Source of the DNA: Crocinitomicaceae bacterium | GTDB lineage: Bacteria > Bacteroidota > Bacteroidia > Flavobacteriales_G > Salibacteraceae | Direction of reading: 5' to 3' | Assembly (NCBI GenBank): GCA_002707155.1 | Contig: PAME01000014.1 | Location: forward strand, 62,001 to 126,000 | DNA length: 64,000 bases | Part shown: positions 1 to 8,308 of the stretch, piece after piece | Layout of the letters: every line of letters starts with the position of its first letter | How positions within the stretch are numbered: position 1 is the stretch's first letter | The notes under the pieces: model-generated | The model's database searches: none | What the model was told of the DNA's origin: nothing | The model's input: the letters and a program-made list of their open reading frames with translations, nothing else | Translations under genes and position numbers: made by a program

Positions 1-101
1 ATTCGCTCTTGCTCTTCATTTAAGTCAAAATCAATATCCTTTGTGCATGATGAAGATGCAATCACAAATGCAAAGGCCGATAAAAACAGTCTAATTTTCA
101 T
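1..101 (-). CDS. DUF4249-type lipoprotein, N-terminal fragment
   Basis: Only the first 33 codons are in the window; the rest lies off the left edge. The start ATG is at 101. The peptide has a charged start, a hydrophobic stretch and a lipobox ending SSSC, followed by TKDIDFDL, which is how DUF4249 lipoproteins usually begin. It starts 4 bases after the stop of the TonB receptor on the same strand, so the two are almost certainly co-transcribed. DUF4249 proteins are commonly encoded directly after such receptors and are thought to be surface or periplasmic partners. The family call rests on a short N-terminus and the context only. Confidence 0.6.
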   Translation of the reverse strand, partial: MKIRLFLSAFAFVIASSSCTKDIDFDLNEEQER

Positions 102-105
102 AAAT

Positions 106-2448
106 CTAAAATTCAAAATTCCAAGTTATTGAAGGTATTATGGAGAACAAATAAGTCATTCTTGCAGTTGGCAGATTAACTTCATTGTTTACAAAATTGA
201 TTGCGAAAGCGTTCTGTCGGGCATAAACATTATAAATCGAGAAGTTCAAAGAGTTTTTCCAGCGTTTATCGTCATCGCTTATTTTCCAGTTCAAACCTAC
301 ATCGGCGCGATGATAGTCTGGCATTTTAGAAGCATTTCGATCCGAATAAACCGGAATCAACTCACCACCATAATTAAACCGACCGGTAGGAGCAGTAAGT
401 CGAGTACCCGTATTATACACCCAAGTAGCCGATAAATCCAATTTTTTATTCAGGGCATATGTAGCAACAATACTCACGCTATGAGGACGATGATAATTGG
501 CCAAATAGGTGTTACCGTCATTAATTCCTTCCACCGTTCTCGTTGCTCGACTTAAGGTATATGAAACCCAACCTGTAAGTTTTCCAGTTTGCTTTTTGAC
601 ATAGAATTCAGCTCCAAAAGATTCCCCTCCCCCTTGTCTGATAACACCTTCTAATTGTTTATTTAATAAGATATTGGCATTATCTGCAAAATCTATTTGA
701 TTTTGCAACACCTTATAATACACCTCAACAGAGGTCTCGAACATATTCTTATTCAAATTGCGGAAGTAGCCCAAGGCAATCTGATCCGCAATTCCAGGAG
801 CAGTATTGGTAGAACTTGGCATCCAAACATCTAAAGGAGCACCTCCAGTTGAGTTGGTCGCTAAATGCAAATATTGGGTCATTCTGTTGTACGACGCCTT
901 CACCGAACTTACGTCATCTATGGTAAATTTAGCCGCTAATCGAGGTTCTAAATTTGCAAATGTGTTGTATACATCACCTGACTCATAGGCATCAAAGCCC
1001 GTGTTGTTGTATTCTTCGTCATAGGTATAAACTGTATCTCTTCCCACATTGCTAAAAGAAGATAAACGCAAGCCATATTGAAGGGTAAATCGACCACCAA
1101 TCTTTTGCTCGTTACTGACATAAATGCCATTTTCCCAAGCATAACGATTAAAAAACTCAATCTTATTGAAAGCGTCATTTATTAAACCGGGCTCAATTAT
1201 CGCTGGCTTAAACGTATGATAGGTGGACTGTATTCCAAACTTAACTGTATTGTTAGTGTTCGCATAAAAGGTGTAGTCGTTTTTAAAACTATAATTCAGG
1301 ATTTTACTCGTCCACACAAACTCGTTTGGACCGGAAGGCACTCCGAGATTGTAGTTAAAGTTAGAGTAAATTCCAGTGAAATTTGAAAACAATCTATCGC
1401 TAAAAATGTGATTCCAGCGAGCAGAAACAGTTTGATTTCCCCAACCCAACTTAAATAAATCGCCGGCACCTAAAACGTCTCGTCCAGTATATGCGGAAAT
1501 AAACACTCGATTTTTATCGTTGATACGCCAATTAACTTTTCCATTTAAATCGTAGAAAAATAATTCAGCATCACTTGCCGGGTTGTCTGATGGCAGGAGC
1601 TTCAAAAATAAATCTCCGTAAGTTCTTCTACCCGATATTACGTATGAAATCTTGTCTTTAACAATTGGACCTTCAATGGTGAGTCGCGAGCTAATGAGGC
1701 CTATTCCTCCGCTAACTTTAGTCTTTTTCGAATTCCCTTCCTTCATCCGAACATCTAACACACTGGAAAGTCGTCCACCATATCGTGCTGGAATTCCACC
1801 TTTATAGAGCTCTGCATTTTTTATGGCGTCTTGATTAAAAACACTGAAAATTCCGAATAAATGAGAGGCATTATAGACAGGTGCTTCATCCAAAAGAATT
1901 AAGTTTTGATCTAGCCCTCCGCCACGAACAAAGAATCCAGTGCTGCCCTCTCCTCCACTTTGCACACCAGGCAATAACTGAATAGCTCGTATTACATCAA
2001 CCTCTCCCATGAGCGCAGGAATCTTTTTGATTGTTTCCATTTTCATGTCAATCGTACTCATTTGTACTTCCTCAACATTTTTGTTTTGGGCTTCGCCAAC
2101 CACTTCAACCATATTTAAACTAGCGGCACTTGGCGACAGCTCAATATTTAAGGTTTGACTCGTAGTTAAATCTATTTGCTTGGTAATTGACTGACTTCCA
2201 ATAAAAGAAAATTCAACCGTGTATAGACCTGGTTCCGCACTTACAGAATAAAAGCCGTAAATATTAGCAACACCACCTGTTTTTAATTCTTTAAAAAACA
2301 CTGAAGCACCAATCATTTCCTCACCAGTTTCAGCGTCTCTGATGTAACCACTCAGCGTGCTTTTTTGAGAAAAAAGAAGATCTGTCGAAAATAACAGGAT
2401 GAGTAGGAAAAGAGTATTCTTCAAAATATAGATTTTAGCAATTTGCAA
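106..2448 (-). CDS. TonB-dependent receptor with carboxypeptidase-like N-terminal domain
   Basis: Outer-membrane active transporter of 780 residues. A signal peptide covers about residues 1-28 (ending LLFSQ). Residues about 31-108 form a carboxypeptidase-D-regulatory-like beta sandwich (LSGYIRDAETGEEMIGASV). The plug follows at about 140-235, with the typical FFVRGGGLDQNLILLDEAPV and the plug end YKGGIPARYGGRLSSVLDV. The remainder is a 22-strand type barrel ending in an aromatic residue (WNFEF). It is followed on the same strand by a DUF4249-type lipoprotein, a common pair in Bacteroidota. This receptor type is not the SusC class, since there is no SusD gene. The substrate cannot be read from sequence. 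Confidence 0.93.
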   Translation of the reverse strand: MQIAKIYILKNTLFLLILLFSTDLLFSQKSTLSGYIRDAETGEEMIGASVFFKELKTGGVANIYGFYSVSAEPGLYTVEFSFIGSQSITKQIDLTTSQTLNIELSPSAASLNMVEVVGEAQNKNVEEVQMSTIDMKMETIKKIPALMGEVDVIRAIQLLPGVQSGGEGSTGFFVRGGGLDQNLILLDEAPVYNASHLFGIFSVFNQDAIKNAELYKGGIPARYGGRLSSVLDVRMKEGNSKKTKVSGGIGLISSRLTIEGPIVKDKISYVISGRRTYGDLFLKLLPSDNPASDAELFFYDLNGKVNWRINDKNRVFISAYTGRDVLGAGDLFKLGWGNQTVSARWNHIFSDRLFSNFTGIYSNFNYNLGVPSGPNEFVWTSKILNYSFKNDYTFYANTNNTVKFGIQSTYHTFKPAIIEPGLINDAFNKIEFFNRYAWENGIYVSNEQKIGGRFTLQYGLRLSSFSNVGRDTVYTYDEEYNNTGFDAYESGDVYNTFANLEPRLAAKFTIDDVSSVKASYNRMTQYLHLATNSTGGAPLDVWMPSSTNTAPGIADQIALGYFRNLNKNMFETSVEVYYKVLQNQIDFADNANILLNKQLEGVIRQGGGESFGAEFYVKKQTGKLTGWVSYTLSRATRTVEGINDGNTYLANYHRPHSVSIVATYALNKKLDLSATWVYNTGTRLTAPTGRFNYGGELIPVYSDRNASKMPDYHRADVGLNWKISDDDKRWKNSLNFSIYNVYARQNAFAINFVNNEVNLPTARMTYLFSIIPSITWNFEF

Positions 2449-2715
2449 AAGTAACTAGGATAATCGCTTATGATTTACCCCTTGAATGAATTTTGAGTTA
2501 AGACAACTTAATTTATTTTCAACCATCATAAAGCTTAAAATCAATCTCAACCTATTTATAGTCAAATATTTAGATTTAGTTTTTAATCATTCATTTAAAA
2601 CTATAGCCTTTCAAAGACGCTTTAACCTGTGATAAGTTCTTGTCTGTTTCCGGCATCCATTAACAATCCTTATGCAATACATGCGCCTTGTAAAGTGGTT
2701 AGACAGACTCGGTAC

Positions 2716-2723
2716 TATCTTTG
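2716..2723 (+). promoter_or_regulatory. Putative -7 promoter box for the S41 peptidase gene
   Basis: TATCTTTG fits the Bacteroidota -7 consensus TAnnTTTG and lies 20 bases before the start codon at 2743. A well-spaced -33 TTTG is not obvious; the nearest TTG is at 2688-2690. The divergent spacer 2449-2742 holds nothing else that can be recognised. Confidence 0.45.
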
Positions 2724-2742
2724 TTTCATCTAAAAGTAAAAG

Positions 2743-4353
2743 ATGATTCAATTAAAAAACGTTGCTTTAGCCTTTGCGCTAATATTTTCCAGCCTACTGC
2801 CAAACAGTTTACAGTCTCAAAGTAAAAGCCAACAGGCCAATCAAAAATTCAATCAACTTCTAAATGTGGTTTCGGCATTTTATGTAGATTCAGTTAATGA
2901 AATGGAAATGGTAGACGCAGCTATTGTTAGAATGCTTGCTGACCTAGACCCCCATTCGGTGTATATACCTAAAAAAGACAAAGAGAAAATGAACGAACCC
3001 CTTCAAGGTAAATTTGAAGGCGTAGGAATTCAGTTTAATATTTTTATGGACACCATTCTAGTTGTTTCTCCTGTTGTAGGCGGTCCAAGTGAAAAGCTTG
3101 GCATTTTAAGCGGTGACAAAATCGTCACGATAGACAACGATACCGTTGCAGGAACTGGAATTAATAATTCAGATGTTGTTAAGTACTTACGCGGAGACAA
3201 AGGAACTATCGTAAATGTAGGGATCAAACGAAACGGAGAATCCGAGCTATTGAGCTTTGATATAAAACGAGATAAAATCCCTATTTATAGTGTTGAAGAG
3301 GGTTACATGGTGAACGATAAAATTGGCTACCTAAAGGTAACGCGCTTTGCAAGAAACACAGTTTCAGAATTTAACGCTCAGCTTTCCGATTTACAAAAAG
3401 AAGGTATGGAAGACTTGATTCTTGATTTACGCGGAAATGGTGGTGGCTATCTAAGTACTGCTATTTCTTTGGCTGATCAATTTTTAAATGAAAACAAATT
3501 GCTAGTGTATACTCAAGGAAGATCAATGCAGAAAGATGAGGCCTACTCTTCGCGCGGTGGAACTTTTAGAACAGGAAAGTTGGTGGTTTTGATAGATGAA
3601 GGTTCGGCTAGTGCAAGTGAAATCGTTTCAGGAGCCATACAAGATTGGGATAGAGGATTGATTGTGGGCAGGCGTTCTTTTGGAAAAGGATTGGTACAAA
3701 AACCATTTCCCCTGCCGGATGGATCAGAATTTAGACTTACCATTTCTAGGTATTACACTCCTTCAGGAAGATGCATCCAAAAACCCTATGATAAGGGCAG
3801 TAAAGCATATAGAAACGATATAAACGAACGGTTTAAAAGTGGTGAACTAACGAATTCTGATAGTATTCAAATGCCTGATTCCTTGAAATTTAGTACTAAA
3901 ATCAATGGAAGAATCGTTTATGGTGGTGGTGGAATAATGCCCGATGTTTTTGTTCCAATCGATACCAGTACAAGAAGTGATTATTACATGAACCTACTCC
4001 GAAAAGGTATTTTTAATACGTTTTCGTTAAGCTACTTAGACAAAAACAGAAACAAACTGTCTAGGACCTACAAGGACAAATACGCATTTGCAAATAACTT
4101 TATTGTTTCGGACGAATTACTGGCTGAGTTTATTGCTTACGGTGAAGAAAAAAAGGTTGAAAAAGTGGACGCAGATTTAGAAAAATCAAAAATTGAGATT
4201 ACAAATTTGCTGAAAGCTTATCTTGCGAGAGGTTTGTATAATGCAGGTTCGTATTTCCAAACCCTAAATTCAGAAGATGATGCCGTTAAAAAAGCGGTAG
4301 ATATACTTTCTGATAATACATTTGACAAATTAAAAGTGAATTATAAAAAATAA
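2743..4353 (+). CDS. S41 family C-terminal processing peptidase
   Basis: Periplasmic serine protease of the CtpA/Tsp family, 536 residues. A signal peptide covers about residues 1-25. A PDZ domain lies at about 88-165 (GKFEGVGIQFNI, then LGILSGDKIVTID). The S41 catalytic domain follows, with GYLKVTRFA, the LRGNGGG loop, the nucleophile in SASASEIVSGA (Ser about 290) and the general-base Lys in RSFGKGLVQ (Lys about 315); the Ser-Lys spacing of 25 matches the family. The C-terminal 130 residues are a helical extension seen in Bacteroidota members. The DUF1573 gene follows after 5 bases, so they are probably one transcript. The family usually trims or degrades envelope proteins at their C-termini. 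Confidence 0.93.
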   Translation: MIQLKNVALAFALIFSSLLPNSLQSQSKSQQANQKFNQLLNVVSAFYVDSVNEMEMVDAAIVRMLADLDPHSVYIPKKDKEKMNEPLQGKFEGVGIQFNIFMDTILVVSPVVGGPSEKLGILSGDKIVTIDNDTVAGTGINNSDVVKYLRGDKGTIVNVGIKRNGESELLSFDIKRDKIPIYSVEEGYMVNDKIGYLKVTRFARNTVSEFNAQLSDLQKEGMEDLILDLRGNGGGYLSTAISLADQFLNENKLLVYTQGRSMQKDEAYSSRGGTFRTGKLVVLIDEGSASASEIVSGAIQDWDRGLIVGRRSFGKGLVQKPFPLPDGSEFRLTISRYYTPSGRCIQKPYDKGSKAYRNDINERFKSGELTNSDSIQMPDSLKFSTKINGRIVYGGGGIMPDVFVPIDTSTRSDYYMNLLRKGIFNTFSLSYLDKNRNKLSRTYKDKYAFANNFIVSDELLAEFIAYGEEKKVEKVDADLEKSKIEITNLLKAYLARGLYNAGSYFQTLNSEDDAVKKAVDILSDNTFDKLKVNYKK

Positions 4354-4358
4354 TAGAT

Positions 4359-4931
4359 ATGAACGATTGGAAAGAACTTACTAAAATTGGCTTATTGGCT
4401 GTGTTAACTGGAACATTGGTTTACGGAACCTTTTTTAAATCTTCTAAAAGCAAAGAAAGAAAACGCCCTCAAATTGGCAGATCGGCAACGACAGCTCCAA
4501 ATCCAGTGCAACAGCAACCAGCAGTAGGCCCTAATCAGTTTAATGCAGAAAACGCTAAGTTTCCTGCAAACGATGCCTCTGCGAACAAAAGTCAATTTGC
4601 TAATACTTCGGTGAATTTTGAAACGGAAGAACACGATTTTGGCACTGTTAAGCAATACACTGAAAATGATTTCGTTTTTACATTTAAAAATACTGGAGAC
4701 GAGCCTTTGCTAATTGAAAATGCACAAGGATCATGCGGTTGCACCGTCCCTGATTATCCAAAAGAACCTATCATGCCTGGAGCAGAAGGGGTAATAAAAG
4801 TAAAATACTCTCCAGGAAGTCAAATTGGAGCGCAAACTAAAACGGTTGCGATTACTTCCAATACTGAACCTCGAGTGCGAAACCTTTACATTAAGGCTAA
4901 TGTTATTGATGCGCCAGATCCAGCATTGTAG
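4359..4931 (+). CDS. DUF1573 domain protein with N-terminal membrane anchor
   Basis: Protein of 190 residues. A membrane segment lies at about residues 9-25, followed by a basic stretch (KSSKSKERKRP) and a Gln/Asn/Pro-rich linker to about residue 82. The C-terminal immunoglobulin-like DUF1573 domain covers about 86-183. Its hallmark is FGTVKQ, then FKNTGDEPLLI and the GSCGCTVP motif. The topology suggests a soluble domain outside the inner membrane. DUF1573 has no established biochemical function. It lies 5 bases after the S41 peptidase gene and ends just before a terminator, which suggests a two-gene operon. Confidence 0.88.
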   Translation: MNDWKELTKIGLLAVLTGTLVYGTFFKSSKSKERKRPQIGRSATTAPNPVQQQPAVGPNQFNAENAKFPANDASANKSQFANTSVNFETEEHDFGTVKQYTENDFVFTFKNTGDEPLLIENAQGSCGCTVPDYPKEPIMPGAEGVIKVKYSPGSQIGAQTKTVAITSNTEPRVRNLYIKANVIDAPDPAL

Positions 4932-4952
4932 CGATTAAGAAGTAGCTATATG

Positions 4953-4987
4953 AAAACCCTTTCCATTCAATTGGTTAGGGTTTTTTT
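4953..4987 (+). terminator. Rho-independent terminator after the peptidase-DUF1573 operon
   Basis: An 8 bp perfect stem AAAACCCT (4953-4960) pairs with AGGGTTTT (4977-4984) and runs into a T tract, 22 bases after the stop of the DUF1573 gene. Confidence 0.85.
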
Positions 4988-5108
4988 GTGGTATTTTTTA
5001 CCGTAGAATAGAATAACAGAAATTGTTTTGTGTAGATTTTTGGGTAATCAAAACGAGCGCAGTTTAATTTAAGAATGACTCCGAAAGCCGTCTAAACATC
5101 TAGCAGTA

Positions 5109-5732
5109 TTAGGTCTTTATAACGACTAAAGAAGTCTCAATCGCATAACGAATTAACTCAGCTGGGGTTTTAAAGTGCAACTTGCCCATTATGTTTTTTC
5201 TATGGGTATTAATCGTGTGTTTGCTCAAACTTAATTCCTCGGCAATTTGAGCAGTGGTGAAACCATCACACACCAATTGCACGATTTCAATCTCTCGTTT
5301 GGTTAAAATCGTTGGGTCGCAGTTCAGGTCAAAATCATCTTTGTCAATAAGACTGTCTAACACTTTGTTACAAAAAAAACGTTCGCCCTTAGTCGCGCTT
5401 TCAACGGCCTCTAAAATTTCCTCTTCGCTACAATCTTTGGTTAAACAGGCATTAATGCCATTTTGAAGCGTCGAAAGAATGAATGGCCTTGAAAGCTCGC
5501 TGCTAATACTAATCACGCAGGCTTTCTTTTGTTTATTGTAATCCTTAACTCTACCTATTTTTACATGAACAGGGTCAGAGATTATAATATCAAAAACGTC
5601 TGTATTGAGCGCAACTTTAAAGTCAGCATCACAAAAAACCTCCCTAAAACTAAGATCACTATATTTATGAGCGAGTACTGATTTTACTCCTTCTCTAAAC
5701 AAAACGCTTGTATCGGCAACTAGTACATTCAT
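5109..5732 (-). CDS. LuxR/NarL-type response regulator
   Basis: Transcription factor of 207 residues. The N-terminal receiver domain covers about residues 1-120: VLVAD at the start, the probable phospho-acceptor Asp53 in IIISDP, and the conserved Lys99 in CLTKD. The usual second acidic residue after Asp7 is Thr, so phosphorylation may be weaker than usual. The C-terminal LuxR helix-turn-helix is clear at about 140-200 (LTKREIEIVQLVCDGFTTAQIA, then LSKHTINTHRKNIMGKL). No histidine kinase lies next to it. It faces away from the WYL regulator gene, separated by about 120 bases, so the two may share a divergent control region. The target is unknown. Confidence 0.9.
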   Translation of the reverse strand: MNVLVADTSVLFREGVKSVLAHKYSDLSFREVFCDADFKVALNTDVFDIIISDPVHVKIGRVKDYNKQKKACVISISSELSRPFILSTLQNGINACLTKDCSEEEILEAVESATKGERFFCNKVLDSLIDKDDFDLNCDPTILTKREIEIVQLVCDGFTTAQIAEELSLSKHTINTHRKNIMGKLHFKTPAELIRYAIETSLVVIKT

Positions 5733-5826
5733 GAATCTTATTTAGAATAAGTCTAAACAAGGCAAATATAGAATAGTTGGGCCATTTACCGCGTCATTTG
5801 CTTCAGCTTTTTGAACAAATTATAAA

Positions 5827-5834
5827 TATGTTTG
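5827..5834 (+). promoter_or_regulatory. Putative -7 promoter box for the WYL gene
   Basis: TATGTTTG matches TAnnTTTG. It overlaps the TTG codon at 5832 and so argues that translation starts at the downstream ATG (5856) rather than at that TTG. The spacing to the nearest TTTG (5810-5813) is only 13 bases, so the -33 element is uncertain. Confidence 0.4.
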
Positions 5835-5855
5835 AACAAAGTAATAAACGAACTC

Positions 5856-6872
5856 ATGCCCGCGAATAAATATGCGCTTCTTAGGTACCGAATCATTGAT
5901 AAATGCATTCGAAATAAATACAAGCCCTACCCTTCAAAAGAGGATATTAGGCAAGCCTGTGAAGATTTTTTATACAATAGCTTTAAAGAACGAGTTTCGA
6001 TTTCTACGGTAGAGAAAGACCTCTATGCAATGCGCAACGAAGAAGGGTTAGGATACCTAGCGCCTATCAAATTCAGTCGTGATTTAGGCGGCTACTATTA
6101 TGACGACCCCACTTATTCAATTGACAAGCTACCACTGAATGAAGATGACATAGAGGCCGTGAAATTTGCAGCACACACCCTTTCTCAATTCAAAAAAATA
6201 AATGTTTTTGACCAGTTTTCCAGTGCCATTGAAAAACTAATGGATAGAATTGAGCTCACCGATAATATTGAAGATGCATCTATAGATCAATTGGTAATTT
6301 TCGAAAGTGGTTCGACAGCTGCAGGTTCAGAGCATTTAGGCATTATTTTTAAAGCGATAAAACAAAAAACTTCGATTTCAATTGAATACAAAAGTTTTCA
6401 AGCTGGTGTAAATTCAATTCGAAAAATTGACCCCTACTTGCTAAAACAGTATGAAAACAGGTGGTACGTAATTGCTTTTGAACCAAAAAGCACTAAAATC
6501 AAAACCTTTGGTTTAGATAGAATAGGAAAGGTGAACCTAGAAGATCAACAATTTCAGATTAACCCAGCCTTTTCACGTGAGGATTTCTTCAAATATTCAG
6601 TAGGAATAACAACAGGAAATTACAAACCAGAAAAAGTTGAAATTCAATTTTCAAACTTTTCTGCTGGATATATAAAAACCAAACCGATTCATAATTCTCA
6701 AAAAGCGATCACAAAAAATAATACCGGAGAAGTTTTTGCCTTCAATATTTATGTTACTCCAGAGCTGATTCAACAAATAATGGCATGGGGAAACCATGCA
6801 AAAGTCTTGAAACCTGAGGAACTAAAAGACCAAATAAAAACTGAACTAGAAAAAACGCTGCAGGGGTATTAA
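5856..6872 (+). CDS. WYL domain-containing transcriptional regulator
   Basis: Protein of 338 residues from ATG 5856. The reading frame is open 24 bases further upstream to a TTG at 5832, but that codon sits inside a promoter-like box. The N-terminal part is a winged-helix domain (LLRYRIIDKCIRNKYKPY, ISTVEKDLYAMR). The WYL domain is at about residues 175-250 (IEYKSFQAGVNSIRKIDPYLLKQYENRWYVIAF in pieces), and a WCX-type C-terminal domain follows. WYL regulators sense ligands, often nucleic acid or nucleotide related, and occur both in DNA-damage and defence settings. No defence genes are next to it here. It is convergent with the next gene, and the two stop codons overlap by 4 bases. Confidence 0.85.
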   Translation: MPANKYALLRYRIIDKCIRNKYKPYPSKEDIRQACEDFLYNSFKERVSISTVEKDLYAMRNEEGLGYLAPIKFSRDLGGYYYDDPTYSIDKLPLNEDDIEAVKFAAHTLSQFKKINVFDQFSSAIEKLMDRIELTDNIEDASIDQLVIFESGSTAAGSEHLGIIFKAIKQKTSISIEYKSFQAGVNSIRKIDPYLLKQYENRWYVIAFEPKSTKIKTFGLDRIGKVNLEDQQFQINPAFSREDFFKYSVGITTGNYKPEKVEIQFSNFSAGYIKTKPIHNSQKAITKNNTGEVFAFNIYVTPELIQQIMAWGNHAKVLKPEELKDQIKTELEKTLQGY

Positions 6873-7333
6873 GCAGAAACTTTTGGCTGTTTTCCATTCC
6901 AAGCAGGAACCTTGCCTTGTCTGATTAACATTTTTGCTTTTCGCGCATGTTCCTCAAAATCTCCAAAACAAAGGGCATCCAATGCATCTTTTGGGGTTTC
7001 GATATCATCACCTAAGGTCTTTCTAATTTCTGTAAATGCACGTTCAACATATAGTTCAAACCTTTCAGGCGCCCAGATATATTCAGTTTTGTGCCAATCT
7101 GGTTGGGTTCTATCTATTTGAAACTCTTTTGGAAGTTCGCCGTTGATTCTCTTTTTCACGGTAAGACCGTCAAACTTTTTTGGAATTAATCGATTATCAA
7201 AAACAAATGGCTTTGAAACAGAGATGGCATTTTGTCTTCTTGCATGATCAACTACAACCATACCTTCGATAACAAGTCCCTTTTTTTCGAGGTGCTTATA
7301 TTTAACGCGGAAACGGTCTAAGATCTGAAGCAT
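6869..7333 (-). CDS. Conserved hypothetical protein
   Basis: I do not recognise this family. The protein has 154 residues if translation starts at ATG 7333. The reading frame stays open to 7435, but a promoter (7375-7404) lies inside that extension, so the shorter start is preferred. The product is soluble and mildly basic, with no signal peptide or membrane segment. Recognisable features are a Lys-rich strand-forming start (RFRVKYKHLEKKGLVIEG), a central HKTEYIWAPERFELYVERAF and a helical C-terminus. It overlaps the stop of the WYL gene by 4 bases in a convergent arrangement and diverges from the acyltransferase gene. Confidence 0.6.
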   Translation of the reverse strand: MLQILDRFRVKYKHLEKKGLVIEGMVVVDHARRQNAISVSKPFVFDNRLIPKKFDGLTVKKRINGELPKEFQIDRTQPDWHKTEYIWAPERFELYVERAFTEIRKTLGDDIETPKDALDALCFGDFEEHARKAKMLIRQGKVPAWNGKQPKVSA

Positions 7334-7374
7334 AAAAATGTTTTTTCTGTTACTTAAATTAATTTCAAAGAGTA

Positions 7375-7404
7375 CAAATTTATTAACATTGCAGTAACCT
7401 TCAA
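7375..7404 (-). promoter_or_regulatory. Bacteroidota-type promoter for the hypothetical gene
   Basis: On the minus strand TTG (7404-7402) is followed after 19 bases by TAAATTTG (7382-7375). This fits the TTTG-N19-TAnnTTTG pattern of the Bacteroidota primary sigma factor and gives a leader of roughly 35 bases to ATG 7333. Confidence 0.55.
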
Positions 7405-7451
7405 GTATTTTTACACTTAAATATTTAAAATTCAATGATTAAGCAGTTCTG

Positions 7452-8219
7452 ATGCCAGTAATACGTAAAGATGCTTTCGGTAAAATAGTGCTTATCAAAC
7501 GGTTATTGATTGCTATTTTGGGTTTAATTGGCTACTATAGACTAGTAATAAGAAACAATGCCCGCATAGAAGGAATGAAGCATTTAAAAGGCCTTCCCAA
7601 AGAAAATGTGCTTTTTGTCAGTAATCATCAAACCTATTTTATGGATGTGGTGCTAATGTATATGGCATTTTGCGCAAATAGAAATGGCTTTAGTAAAACT
7701 GTCAAGAACCCCTTCTATTTATTCAATCCAGTAACATCATTTTATTACGTAGCTGCTAAAGAAACTATGGATAGTAGCCTATTTTCAAAAATTTTAGCCT
7801 ACACCGGAGCTGTTACTATTAAAAGAACCTGGCGAGAAAAAGGAAAAGAAATAAATCGAACGGTAGACCTAAAAGACTTAAGTAATATTTTCAAAGCTTT
7901 GGATAATGGCTGGGTGGTTACGTTTCCTCAAGGAACCACAACTCCTTATGCAAAAGGACGTAAAGGAATTGGACACATTATAAAGCACAACAAGCCCATA
8001 GTAGTTCCTATTCAAATTGATGGTTTTAGAAAAGCATTTAACAAAAGCGGCATCATGCTCAAAAAAAGAGGTACTGATATCACGCTCAGGTTTAAGGAGC
8101 CTATTCGTTTTAATGGTGAAGAAGAACCCGAGGAAATTTTAGAGGTATTGATGAACCAAATTGGCCAGAGTGAGGAAAATATTCCTGAAATGCTAAGAGA
8201 AAAAATACATCCAAAGTAA
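7452..8219 (+). CDS. 1-acyl-sn-glycerol-3-phosphate acyltransferase family protein
   Basis: Membrane-associated lysophospholipid acyltransferase (PlsC-like), 255 residues, expected to place an acyl chain on lysophosphatidate or a similar acceptor. A hydrophobic segment lies at about residues 17-33. Motif I is VSNHQTYFMD (His59, Asp65); the spacing is HX5D, one residue longer than the textbook HX4D. The phosphate-binding motif III is FPQGTTTP, with Gln in place of the usual Glu. The proline motif IV is PIVVPIQIDGF. The variants do not look like inactivation because all blocks are otherwise well kept. It stands alone, with about 90 bases to the next gene. Confidence 0.86.
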   Translation: MPVIRKDAFGKIVLIKRLLIAILGLIGYYRLVIRNNARIEGMKHLKGLPKENVLFVSNHQTYFMDVVLMYMAFCANRNGFSKTVKNPFYLFNPVTSFYYVAAKETMDSSLFSKILAYTGAVTIKRTWREKGKEINRTVDLKDLSNIFKALDNGWVVTFPQGTTTPYAKGRKGIGHIIKHNKPIVVPIQIDGFRKAFNKSGIMLKKRGTDITLRFKEPIRFNGEEEPEEILEVLMNQIGQSEENIPEMLREKIHPK

Positions 8220-8246
8220 GCTTATGTGCAAACTTAATATCGTAAG

Positions 8247-8276
8247 ATTGCGTATGTACTAATAGAAATATGTTTG
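8247..8276 (+). promoter_or_regulatory. Bacteroidota-type promoter for the conserved unknown gene
   Basis: ATTG (8247-8250) and TATGTTTG (8269-8276) are 18 bases apart and fit TTTG-N19-TAnnTTTG. The -7 box lies 32 bases before the start codon at 8309. Confidence 0.55.
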
Positions 8277-8308
8277 ACCTTTGCACAAATCAAAAAAACC
8301 CTTTTTAA

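Noticed and set aside
2449..2742. Possible small gene in the divergent spacer
   Set aside because: No frame of useful length with a plausible start is visible; only promoter-like boxes.
5856..6872. Defence island marked by a WYL regulator
   Set aside because: No restriction, CRISPR, toxin or other defence gene lies nearby; WYL regulators also act in housekeeping roles.
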